This document shows, piece by piece, positions 18,345 to 26,347 of a stretch of DNA of 64,000 nt (position 1 is the stretch's first letter; the number at the start of each line of letters is the position of its first letter). The DNA is from Ralstonia pickettii DTP0602. Lineage in GTDB: Bacteria; Pseudomonadota; Gammaproteobacteria; Burkholderiales; Burkholderiaceae. The translations under genes were made by a program, and so were the position numbers. A model generated the notes under the pieces. The model searched no databases. It was not told the DNA's origin and saw only the letters and a list, made by a program, of their open reading frames with translations. Where the stretch lies: contig CP006667.1 in NCBI GenBank assembly GCA_000471925.1, forward strand, positions 3,658,001 through 3,722,000. The letters are read 5' to 3'.

Positions 18345-19574
18345 ATGCCTACCACTGACATTGCGATCAAGAACGCGATCAAGGCCTCCAAGGACGCTGA
18401 CAAACCGCTCAAGCTGTTCGATGGCGGCGGGCTGTTCCTGCTCATCACCCCTGCCGGGGGGCGCTACTGGCGACTCAAGTACCGGATGGCCGGGAAGGAG
18501 AAATTGCTAGCGCTGGGCGTCTATCCTGATGTGGGGCTGGCGGCGGCGCGAAAGAAGCGCGAGGTGGCGCGCGAACGGGTTGCGGCAGGGGTAGACCCGG
18601 GCGAAGCGAAGAAGGCCGAACAGCGGGCCGCCAAGCTGGCCGCAGACAATTCGTTCGAGGCCGTGGCGCGTGACTGGCTGGAGGAGCGCAAAAGCACGGT
18701 GGAGGAGGCGCAGCACATTAAGACCCTGGCCCGCCTGGTGAATGACGTGTTTCCATGGATCGGCAACAGGCCAATCACGCAGATCGACGCACCGGAGATT
18801 CTGGCGGTACTCAAGCGGATCGACCGCCGGGGCGCTCGTTTTTCCGCCCACCGTGTCAGGTCGGAAATCAGCCGGGTATTCCGCTATGCAATCAAGGAAG
18901 GCAAAGCCAAGTCCGACCCGGCCAAAGATCTGATCGGCGCCATACCGCCAGCGGTGGAAACGCACTTTGCCGCCATCACGGACCCTGCCAAGGTAGGTGA
19001 GATGCTGCGCGCCTTCGAAGGGTTCAGCGGCACGTTCCCTGTGCTGTGCGCGCTCAAGCTGGCCCCCCTTCTGTTCGTGCGGCCTGGCGAGCTTCGCAAG
19101 GCTGAGTGGGCACAGATTGACCTAGAACGGGGGGAGTGGCGCTATCGAGTCAGCAAGACCAAGACTGATCATCTCGTCCCGCTTGCCACCCAGGCCGTGG
19201 CGATCCTGCGCGAGTTGCACGCTCTGACCGGCAATGGTCAATACGTCTTCCCTGGCGCGCGCTCAGCTCTGCGCCCCATGAGCGAGGCGGCAATCAATGC
19301 GGCGCTGCGGCGGCTTGGCTATGACACGCGCACCGAGATTACCGGCCACGGCTTCCGGGCGATGGCTCGCACGATCTTGCACGAGGAATTGCACCAGAAG
19401 CCGGAGGTAATCGAGCATCAACTAGCGCACACTGTGCCGGACGCCTTGGGAGCCGCATACAACAGAACGCGGTTCATAAAGGAACGGCGGGAGATGATGC
19501 AGGCGTGGGCCGACTATCTTGACGAGTTGAAGCGCGGTGCCAAGGTGTTTCCCCTTACCACCCCTGCCGCCTGA
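18345..19574 (+). CDS. intP4: P4-type tyrosine integrase
   Basis: The 409-residue protein has the N-terminal arm-binding domain of the P4 family (DUF4102-like; KLFDGGGLFLLI, GRYWRLKYRMAGKEK near residues 22-52), a core-binding domain at about 100-190, and the catalytic domain with RPGELRKAEW (Arg near 245), HGFRAMART (His-x-x-Arg near 338) and the tyrosine in GAAYNRTRF near 370. It recombines the element with the tRNA 3' end. There is no ribosome site before the ATG; an inverted arm repeat sits there instead. Confidence 0.93.
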   Translation: MPTTDIAIKNAIKASKDADKPLKLFDGGGLFLLITPAGGRYWRLKYRMAGKEKLLALGVYPDVGLAAARKKREVARERVAAGVDPGEAKKAEQRAAKLAADNSFEAVARDWLEERKSTVEEAQHIKTLARLVNDVFPWIGNRPITQIDAPEILAVLKRIDRRGARFSAHRVRSEISRVFRYAIKEGKAKSDPAKDLIGAIPPAVETHFAAITDPAKVGEMLRAFEGFSGTFPVLCALKLAPLLFVRPGELRKAEWAQIDLERGEWRYRVSKTKTDHLVPLATQAVAILRELHALTGNGQYVFPGARSALRPMSEAAINAALRRLGYDTRTEITGHGFRAMARTILHEELHQKPEVIEHQLAHTVPDALGAAYNRTRFIKERREMMQAWADYLDELKRGAKVFPLTTPAA

Positions 19575-19727
19575 CTGCCACCCTCTACGCCAGTCCAGTG
19601 CTTATCAGTACAATCCAAGTGCGTCCATTGGGGCGCCTCGATCAAGCCGCGCCTACCCCCATTGATCAAAATTGGTTCTGCGGCAGGCGCGCCATCTGAA
19701 CATTAACGACCGTGAAAGGCGCACGGA

Positions 19728-20363
19728 ATGAATAGTTTTGACTACTGGCTGCTGTGCGACGAACTGAGCATCAGCCAAGCGGCGCATTTGATCATCGGAA
19801 TGGCTCCCGGCGAAGTCGACGCGGTAGGCGAGACAGGAGGCGAATTGACGGGACGCTCTCTGGTCGAATATCGCACGAACCTGAGCGCAGCTCAGACGGC
19901 GTTAGCGAATGCCATAGTTGGCGAACGTCTACCGGGAAATATTCAGTACGTGGCGACGCAGAGCTGGGATACGATCGCGGAATGCATGACCGAGATTGTT
20001 ACCGAAGAGCTTGATTTGGACCGTACCACGCTGCTCGTATCGGACTTGAAAAAATGGCTATGGGAACGCGGCTTGCGCACGGGATTTTTCTTCCCTGACA
20101 GCGGGATGGGTGCAGACTACCTGAATCCACGCCATCCACGCTATGCACCAAAATTGGCGGCTGCGGTGCGCGCATGGGAGGCCGTACCCGATACAAACGG
20201 TAGGCACCCAAAGCAGGCGCTTACAAAATGGCTGCGGGAACACGGCGTGGAATTCGGCCTAACCGACCTCGACGGGAAGCCGAACGAGACGGGGATCGAG
20301 GAAATCGCCAAGGTCGCAAACTGGCAGCCTAGCGGTGGCGCTCCCAAGACCCCCGGCACCTAG
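19728..20363 (+). CDS. hypothetical protein typical of P4-integrase islands
   Basis: The 211-residue protein has no catalytic motif I recognise. Its C-terminal half (DYLNPRHPRYAPKLAAAVRAW near residue 128, then KQALTKWLREHG and GIEEIAKVANWQPSGGAPKTPGT) resembles a conserved hypothetical protein that I know from similar integrative elements next to AlpA and primase genes. It begins 153 bases after the integrase stop, which is a gene-free gap with no clear signal. A role in element maintenance is a guess from position. Confidence 0.65.
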   Translation: MNSFDYWLLCDELSISQAAHLIIGMAPGEVDAVGETGGELTGRSLVEYRTNLSAAQTALANAIVGERLPGNIQYVATQSWDTIAECMTEIVTEELDLDRTTLLVSDLKKWLWERGLRTGFFFPDSGMGADYLNPRHPRYAPKLAAAVRAWEAVPDTNGRHPKQALTKWLREHGVEFGLTDLDGKPNETGIEEIAKVANWQPSGGAPKTPGT

Positions 20364-20566
20364 CCCCTTTCAGATCCGCGTCGGCGCTGACTTTGCCCCG
20401 CCGACGCTTTCAAACCCCACCCCCAATTCGGCAGGAACTCCCCCCCTCCCCCCACTCATTGGTACTGGGGGTTTTCGTGATTCGCCTGCCTATTCCCCGG
20501 GGTTCAGAAATCATTGAATGACCATGTGTTCCCGGATGGGCCGGGACGATTCACTACAGGTGAAAC

Positions 20567-20782
20567 ATGGCCAAGCAACTCCGCGCCGCATTGGCAATCC
20601 TCCGCCGCAAGCAGGTAGAGCAGGAAACTGGGCTGTCCCGCTCCACAATCTATTCCCGCATCAAACTCAAGACCTTTCCCCCGGGCGTCCAGTTGGGGCC
20701 ACGCTCGGTCGGCTGGCGGCGCGGCGACATCGATGCGTTCCTGGCCAATCCTTCCGAGTACAAGTACAGGGCGGAGGACTGA
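20567..20782 (+). CDS. AlpA-family excisionase/regulator
   Basis: The 71-residue protein has the AlpA/MerR-like helix-turn-helix: LRRKQVEQETGLSRSTIYSRI near residues 12-32 split by the turn, then the wing GPRSVGWRRGDIDAFLAN. AlpA proteins act as excisionase or as activator of the integrase in P4-like elements. It leads a tightly packed run of genes (small ORF, primase, TubC_N-like protein, SSB remnant). Confidence 0.85.
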   Translation: MAKQLRAALAILRRKQVEQETGLSRSTIYSRIKLKTFPPGVQLGPRSVGWRRGDIDAFLANPSEYKYRAED

Positions 20783-20783
20783 A

Positions 20784-20867
20784 ATGGAAAAGAAGGAGAC
20801 CACTACTCGCGCCGCGACCGAGAGCGGCGTCTTAGCCGTCGGCATCCACCTGACGGAGGGCGCATGA
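20784..20867 (+). CDS. 27-codon small protein coupled to the primase gene
   Basis: The frame MEKKETTTRAATESGVL (27 residues in all) starts one base after the AlpA stop, and its TGA overlaps the primase ATG (ATGA). Tight coupling on both sides supports translation. It has no recognisable domain and may serve only to deliver ribosomes to the primase start. Confidence 0.45.
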   Translation: MEKKETTTRAATESGVLAVGIHLTEGA

Positions 20868-23341
20868 ACGCACCGCTGATGCTCGATCGCGATCTACACA
20901 AGGCGCTGGCCCAGGCTTGCGCGGACGTCGGTATCGAATACAAGGACGTTCCCGCCGATGGGCAATGGCACCGTACCGATGTTCTGGACGACCGCAACGG
21001 CAGGGGTGACGCCTCCATCAAGTTGTTTCCTGACGGGGCTGGCGGCATCGTTTGCAACTGGAAAGGCGCGACGCAAGTGTTCTTCGCTGACGCTGGCCGC
21101 AAGCTGTCGGATGACGAATGGGCAGACCGCAAACGTCGTGCCGATGCCGCGCAGGCAGAAACCGAAGGCGAGCGCCAGAATCGGGCGAGCCGCGCCGCTT
21201 TGCAGGTTATGGGTGTCACCCAGGCGGCAACCAAGGCCAGCGCGGACCACCCGTATTTGACGAGCAAAGGGATCGCGCCTGCGGGCCCGCTGTACGAGAT
21301 GGTCGTCGAGCGCCTGGTGGAATTGATTGGGTACCACCCGAAATCGAGCGACGAGCCTTTGAGCGGGCGCATCCTGATCGCACAAGTATCCATCAACGGC
21401 AAGCCCGCTACCTTGGAAATGATCGACGAGCGCGGGCGCAAATCGGCTCTGTACGGTGGCGCGAAAGCTGGCGGGTACTGGTCCACAAACGAACTTTCAA
21501 CGATGGACGACGCCGCTACCGTGCTGATTTGCGAGGGCGTGGCCACAGCCATCTCGGTTCACGAGGCGACAGGACACACAGCACTGGCAGCGTTGTCCTG
21601 CGGGAACCTGGAACTTGTGGCTAAAGCCATGCGGGCGAAGTATCCAGCGGGTGACCTCGTGGTTTGTGCCGATCTTGGCAATGGGCAGGCTGACGCGGAG
21701 CGCGCCGCCCAAACCGTCGGCGGGCGCGTGGCCATCCCCACCTTCGAGGCTGGCGCACAGATTGACGGTAAGCCGCCGACTGACTTCAACGATATGCACG
21801 CCTTGGCGGGTATAACCGCGGTGCGCGTCTGCATCGAGCGTGCCATGGCACTGGACAACCTTGCGAAGACCGATATTGGCGAGCCGGAAACCGACGAACA
21901 GGCAATAGCACGTCTGGCGGCGCTCACTCCGTTCCAGTATGACCGCGTGCGCAGGACGGAAGCCCATCGAATGGGCGTACAGGTGAGCACGCTCGATCGG
22001 CGAGTGAAGAATCTGCGCGGCCATGCGGATACCGTGGACGCCGACCCTTTCGAAGATGTGGAGCCACACCCGGAGCCGGTTGACGGCGCGGTGCTGCTGT
22101 CAGACATAGCCCGCACTATCCGCCGCTTCGTCGTTTGCGACCCGGAAGTTGTGGCCGCTACGGCCCTTTGGTGCATGGCTGCTTGGCTGGTGGATCAGCT
22201 CAGTGTCTGCCCGATCCTGCTCATCAACGCCCCAGAGAAGGCTTGTGGCAAGACGCAACTGCTGACCGTGACAGGGAATCTCGTCCCGAAGCCTGCGCGG
22301 GCGGCAGGTATTTCTCCCTCTGTTCTGTTCCGTATGATCGAGAAGTACCAGCCCACACTGCTGGTGGACGAAATCGAAACGGTGCTGACCAGAGAAGCGG
22401 AAGAACTGCGCGGGCTGATGAACGCCGGACACACCCGAGATTCTGCCTATGTCTGGCGCAGTGTCGCGGTGGGCGATGACTTTGAGCCTAAGCGATTCAA
22501 AGTGTTTGGCTTTAAGGCCATTGCAGGCATCAACGCTGATAAGTTGGCCGAGACCATTACCAGCCGCGCCATTGTCGCCACATTGCGCAAGAAGCGCCCC
22601 GAGGAATCCGTCGAGCGCCTGCGTCATGCCGAACCAAGATTGTTCGATAGTCTGCGCGCCAAGCTGGCGCGGTGGGCCTTGGATAATGCCGAAGCGATCC
22701 GGCATGCCCGTCCTGACCTACCGGACGCATTGGGAGACCGGGATCAGGACAACTGGGAACCGCTGCTTGCCGTTGCCGATCTGGTTGGCGGCTCCTGGCC
22801 GAAGTACACGCGTTCGGCAGCGCTCAAGCTGTCCGGCAGGAAGCAGGCGCAAAGCACGGGGTCTGAACTGCTGGCGGACATTCAGGAGGTATTCGAGAGC
22901 AAGCAAGTAGAGCGGATTTCGTCCGCCGATCTGCTGACGGAGCTTTGTAAGGACGAGGAAAGGCCGTGGGCAACCTGGAACCGCGGCGACCGGATTACCG
23001 CGCGTCAACTTGCCCGGAAGCTGGACGAGTACGGTATTAAGAGCAAGACTTTGCGCATTGGCTCCCAAGTATTCAAAGGGTTCGCCAAAGATGCTTTTGC
23101 AGATGCCTTCTCGCGCTACCTCCCCCAAAGCGCCGAATCATCGGTAACAAGGTTACAACCCAACGCCAATGCGGGTTTCAGCGTTACTGAAAGTAGTCAT
23201 GTGACCGCAACAGGCAACTCTTCGGTAACGCCGAATCTCGCGCCCGCTAAGGGCTGTAACTCTGTTACCGATAAGGATGGCAAATTGGGGGGGAGCGCGG
23301 TAGACGATATCGCTGATGACCCTGGATCGGTGGAGGTGTGA
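20864..23341 (+). CDS. toprim/DUF3631 primase-helicase of the element
   Basis: The 825-residue protein has a zinc-free primase-like N-terminus, a toprim segment (VLICEGVATAIS near residue 218 with its catalytic Glu; VVCADLGNG near 264) and a DUF3631 NTPase with a P-loop variant APEKACGKTQLL near residue 452 and Walker B TLLVDEIE near residue 496. Such proteins start replication of P4-like and related integrative elements. The toprim acidic motif usually read ADxDxxG is ADLGNG here, one acid short. A low-complexity Ser/Thr/Asn tail follows residue 750. Confidence 0.82.
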   Translation: MNAPLMLDRDLHKALAQACADVGIEYKDVPADGQWHRTDVLDDRNGRGDASIKLFPDGAGGIVCNWKGATQVFFADAGRKLSDDEWADRKRRADAAQAETEGERQNRASRAALQVMGVTQAATKASADHPYLTSKGIAPAGPLYEMVVERLVELIGYHPKSSDEPLSGRILIAQVSINGKPATLEMIDERGRKSALYGGAKAGGYWSTNELSTMDDAATVLICEGVATAISVHEATGHTALAALSCGNLELVAKAMRAKYPAGDLVVCADLGNGQADAERAAQTVGGRVAIPTFEAGAQIDGKPPTDFNDMHALAGITAVRVCIERAMALDNLAKTDIGEPETDEQAIARLAALTPFQYDRVRRTEAHRMGVQVSTLDRRVKNLRGHADTVDADPFEDVEPHPEPVDGAVLLSDIARTIRRFVVCDPEVVAATALWCMAAWLVDQLSVCPILLINAPEKACGKTQLLTVTGNLVPKPARAAGISPSVLFRMIEKYQPTLLVDEIETVLTREAEELRGLMNAGHTRDSAYVWRSVAVGDDFEPKRFKVFGFKAIAGINADKLAETITSRAIVATLRKKRPEESVERLRHAEPRLFDSLRAKLARWALDNAEAIRHARPDLPDALGDRDQDNWEPLLAVADLVGGSWPKYTRSAALKLSGRKQAQSTGSELLADIQEVFESKQVERISSADLLTELCKDEERPWATWNRGDRITARQLARKLDEYGIKSKTLRIGSQVFKGFAKDAFADAFSRYLPQSAESSVTRLQPNANAGFSVTESSHVTATGNSSVTPNLAPAKGCNSVTDKDGKLGGSAVDDIADDPGSVEV

Positions 23342-23342
23342 C

Positions 23343-23984
23343 ATGGGCGTGCGTGAGCTTTTACATGATCTGCGCATGTCGGGGTACCGGGTGGACGTCA
23401 GCGGCGACAAACTGCGCATCACTCCCGCCACGGTTCCCGCCGACCTGCTGGCAGCGGTGAAGGCCAATAAACCCGACCTACTGGCGCTGCTGTCCGAAGT
23501 GCATCCCCGATGGGGCATCCGCATTAAGGGTGGCCGCGCGGTAGAGGTGGCTGCCTGCCCGCCGATGACCCGAGCCGAGGTGCTGGCGAACTATCCCGAC
23601 GCCGTGGATGCGACGCCATGTCCAAGCCTGTCAGGCGCGGAAGCGGTACGTTCCGATCTAGTACACGCGGTTGGAGAGGTGGCCGACGCGGAGGGCTGGC
23701 CGGATGCACAACGGGCGCATTTGCTGGCCTTGGTGGCCCGCCAGCCTGCCTTTACTTTGGCAGATGACGTGGCGCACTTCCGACAACGTCTGCAAGCCCT
23801 GCACGCTGCTAATCGTGCATCCGAAATTGCGGCGTGCGCCTGCGGCACCTGCGCCCATCGGGAAAAAAACACGGCGGGGGTTCGCTGCGCAATGGCACGC
23901 GCGATGGATTGGCGGCATCACGCTTGGCTTGATGCGCCCGAACAGGCGAATGACTGCGGACTATATGAGAGAGGTGAACGATGA
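23343..23984 (+). CDS. TubC_N-domain-like hypothetical protein with Cys-rich C-terminus
   Basis: The 213-residue protein begins MGVRELLHDLRMSGYRVDV, followed by LRITPATVPADLLAAVKANKPDLLALL, which matches the short TubC N-terminal docking fold that also occurs in many island proteins near primases. The C-terminus carries CACGTCAHR, GVRCAMA and DCGLYE, a possible zinc site. Its ATG follows the primase stop after one base and its own stop overlaps the next start. Function unknown. Confidence 0.7.
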   Translation: MGVRELLHDLRMSGYRVDVSGDKLRITPATVPADLLAAVKANKPDLLALLSEVHPRWGIRIKGGRAVEVAACPPMTRAEVLANYPDAVDATPCPSLSGAEAVRSDLVHAVGEVADAEGWPDAQRAHLLALVARQPAFTLADDVAHFRQRLQALHAANRASEIAACACGTCAHREKNTAGVRCAMARAMDWRHHAWLDAPEQANDCGLYERGER

Positions 23985-24133
23985 TCGATGGGTTAATCGG
24001 AGGCAAAGCTGTACCACACGGCGAGCAGCAATGTGGGCGCCGGCGGAAGGAGTTCGTTACGACGAAGGTGCGTGCTGCAGGCACGTCGTTTATGAAGGGC
24101 GCTGCTTTCGCTGACATTCCGGATGAATCTTGA
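23981..24133 (+). pseudogene. truncated SSB-like gene
   Basis: MIDGLIGGKAV and EFVTTKVRAAG match, as I remember them, the N-terminus of short single-strand binding proteins that follow the TubC_N gene in related islands (pattern MIDGL..GK...FVTAKVRAA). The frame here ends after 50 codons (ADIPDES), before the rest of the OB fold, so the gene seems cut by a deletion. Start overlaps the previous stop (ATGA). Confidence 0.5.
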
Positions 24134-24259
24134 TGCCGGAACGCGCAAACGCCCATGCCGGCATCCAGGCTGTGGTGCGCTAGTCACCAATCAGGACAGC
24201 CTCTGTCCACTGCCTCTCCCAGCGATGCGGCAGCGCGTGAATTCACAGCGCGGCAAGTC

Positions 24260-24360
24260 GCCCATGACATGCACGCTGTCGATGTAAGCCCTTTGGTTCC
24301 CTCCTAGCCTATCAACCATCTGGTGTATGGATTGCGTGACGACGATTACTTAGTCTGTAG
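24260..24360 (+). repeat. diverged direct repeat, copy 1 (gene remnant)
   Basis: This stretch shares GCCCATGACATGCACGCTGTCG and ATCAACCATCTGGTGTAT with 25205-25306. In one frame it reads AHDMHAVDVSP, a stop, then INHLVYGLRDDDYLV, which parallels INHLVYSMHDGDYLA of copy 2. Both look like decayed 3' ends of one duplicated gene that I cannot name. The rest of the gap 24134-24400 shows nothing else. Confidence 0.6.
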
Positions 24361-24400
24361 AAGTGCGCAAAGCTGAGGTCCAGATTTCCGAGGGGTAACA

Positions 24401-24616
24401 ATGAAAAGAAAGCGTGCCATCAAAGAATTAGAGGAAAATCTTCGTGAGCTACCGCAAGAGGAGCTATTGGCATTATTCGACTCGCTGTATTCGCGAGTAA
24501 AAACCGAAATAGCGCAAGGAAAACAATATTCCCATGAAGATATCCGCCGGATTAATAATTCTCGCAAATCAATCCAACGCTTCAAGGAAAGATTAAAGGG
24601 GCATATCAAAGAATAA
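24401..24616 (+). CDS. hypothetical small protein, helical and charged
   Basis: The 71-residue protein is almost entirely Glu/Lys/Arg-rich helix (IKELEENLRELPQEELLALF and FKERLKGHI) with no recognised domain. The AT-rich codon use differs sharply from the flanking chromosome. A GAGGGG ribosome site stands nine bases before the ATG. It pairs with the next gene 18 bases later. Possible roles such as a toxin-antitoxin partner or phage-type regulator are only guesses. Confidence 0.55.
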   Translation: MKRKRAIKELEENLRELPQEELLALFDSLYSRVKTEIAQGKQYSHEDIRRINNSRKSIQRFKERLKGHIKE

Positions 24617-24634
24617 CTCTTACAGGAGGCAGAA

Positions 24635-25096
24635 ATGAAAATTTTCAGAGGACCCGCGGGAGAATCCCTCGAAGATCCATCCTATGTGTGCGTCAGCGAG
24701 CACGACCTCTCAACAAACGAGCAATCCTGGACGAGGACCTACACAATCCGCTTCAATATTGCAAAGGACAAGAATGCGCAAAAGCAGTCTGCCATATATG
24801 TCGAGATTGATGAAGCCGACGTTTTGATGTTACATCATACGCTTCTAGAAGGTTTGCAGACGAAATTGGCGTCGCTGGAAGCATCCGAGAAATTGATGCA
24901 AGTACTACGAAAGAAGATCACTACAGTTGGGGACACTGTGGAGGCGGCAAGCACAGTGATCTGTCGAGAATATGAGAAGCAAGTAGTAGATGCCCCCACC
25001 CAAGAATCGGGGAAGGCCGGGTCGGCATTGAATGGCAGACAAAGGATTGCTTGCAAAGCCGAGTGGCCGTTTCCAACCGGATCGCGCCCGCGCTAA
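24635..25096 (+). CDS. hypothetical protein
   Basis: The 153-residue protein has no recognised motif. Residues 1-95 look like a compact mixed fold (KIFRGPAGESLEDPSYVCVSE, TYTIRFNIAKDK), and the tail after about 125 is low in structure and may have been altered by the surrounding rearrangements. An AGGAGG ribosome site precedes it. AT-rich base use matches its neighbour at 24401, so the pair probably arrived together. Confidence 0.5.
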   Translation: MKIFRGPAGESLEDPSYVCVSEHDLSTNEQSWTRTYTIRFNIAKDKNAQKQSAIYVEIDEADVLMLHHTLLEGLQTKLASLEASEKLMQVLRKKITTVGDTVEAASTVICREYEKQVVDAPTQESGKAGSALNGRQRIACKAEWPFPTGSRPR

Positions 25097-25147
25097 GCAA
25101 CCACACTTTTGGTCTGAATGCACAGGCACCGCGGAGAGCGTGACATC

Positions 25148-25306
25148 ATGAGCAAAGAGAACGAACGCAAGCGTGGCGGCATTTCTAAGAAGTGGACAAA
25201 AGGCGCCCATGACATGCACGCTGTCGCTGTAGTTCTCCAATTCCTTAATCAACCATCTGGTGTATAGCATGCACGACGGCGACTACCTAGCTGCAAGAGG
25301 TTTGCC
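25148..25306 (+). repeat. diverged direct repeat, copy 2 (gene remnant)
   Basis: An open frame from 25148 (MSKENERKRGGISKKWTKG, 39 codons to 25267) contains AHDMHAVAVVLQFL, then a one-base shift is needed to continue into INHLVYSMHDGDYLAARGLPIMP. The core 25205-25306 is the second copy of the repeat at 24260. The frameshift shows this copy is also broken. Confidence 0.55.
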
Positions 25307-25423
25307 GATTATGCCCTGAACAACATGGCCGCTGCCCTGGCGGAGGATGGGGGCCTGAATGACGCGGAATTTTCGAACCAAGGGCAAAAGAAGAAGATTA
25401 ACCACGAACCCAGGGAGGTCATC

Positions 25424-25726
25424 ATGAAGAAGAAACTGTTGGTAGCAGTTCTGATGGTATCTGCCGTGCAAGTTCAGGCAAGGGAAACCTCGACTGAACG
25501 TTTGTGTCAGTCGATTGCGAATGCTGCCGAGTCAGCAGCCGAGAATCGTGATATTGGTGTACCCCTAAGCAAGATGATTAAGGCTGTTGATGAAGCCAAA
25601 CTTCCACAGAAGGCTCTCACGGATGCAACAAAGCGTATGGTCAGGGTTATTTATGATACTCCTGCTATCACTCCAGCGATGGCCAGGTCAGCTTATCTTG
25701 ATGGTTGTTTGAAAGGTATGAGGTAA
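25424..25726 (+). CDS. hypothetical secreted protein
   Basis: The 100-residue protein has a signal peptide MKKKLLVAVLMVSAVQVQA with a likely cut after residue 19, and two cysteines (LCQSIANAAES, LDGCLKG) that could form a disulfide in the periplasm. GGGAGG lies just upstream of the ATG. The pattern of a short secreted protein ending in YLDGCLKG recalls Rap1a/Tai-type immunity proteins, but I cannot confirm that. Directly after it, another frame reads YDLYNEVEEECDGYPERALV to a stop at 25848 and has no start codon. Confidence 0.5.
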   Translation: MKKKLLVAVLMVSAVQVQARETSTERLCQSIANAAESAAENRDIGVPLSKMIKAVDEAKLPQKALTDATKRMVRVIYDTPAITPAMARSAYLDGCLKGMR

Positions 25727-26347
25727 CTTCGCCCATTCCCTTTTATGATCTTTATAATGAGGTAGAAGAGGAATGCGACGGTTATCCCGAACGCGCGCTC
25801 GTGATTGGCTTTATTGAAGGCGCACGTGCTATCTGCGACCACGTGTGACATCCTGCTAGTCACCCAACACGGTAACGGCCCGCCCATGCGCCGGGCCACC
25901 TACGACGGCTTTCGCCTTGCGCCGCTGGCGCACCAGAATGCGCTCAGCGCGCACGCACAGCCCCGCAGGCACGGGGTTCCCTGCAGCGCGCTCCTCCGGC
26001 GCACTATGGGCCGCGTAGCGGGCCGGCGCCCGCCCTCGTGGAAAGGGGGAGGGGGCATCACATCTCTACATGCTGCACTGCCGCGACCGCGCGGGAGCGG
26101 TCATTTTTACCGCCGCGATTCTGAGGATGGGGGGAAGAGCTTTCTCTCCACTTTTCGTTCTTGCTGCAATGGCGTGCGGGGCTCGCTTTGGTCGGCGGCT
26201 CGGCCCAGTTAGCGGAAGCCCGAAGCGTCCTGGCAGTCGGGTACCGGCCGATAGATGTGCCAGATGCGGGCACGTATATGATTTCGTTTTGCCTACCGCG
26301 AATCTTGCTCACTAATTTAGCGAGCACTGCCGCGAGCTTAGGGGGAG
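25727..26347. other. 621 bases without a supported gene
   Basis: The first 120 bases contain a start-less open fragment ending at 25848 (FIEGARAICDHV). From about 25880 to 26200 base composition changes and the plus frame (RLAPLAHQNALSAHAQ, GITSLHAALPRPRGSGHFYRR) recalls Ash-like sequences common in P4-type elements, without a credible start. A hairpin GACCGC/GCGGTC with a following T run at 26085-26108 may end transcription. The rest shows nothing I can support. Confidence 0.4.

Noticed and set aside
25805..26212. 135-codon open frame with Ash-like wording
   Set aside because: It starts at a TTG without ribosome site and overlaps a candidate terminator; similarity to Ash-type sequences is from memory and too weak for a gene call.
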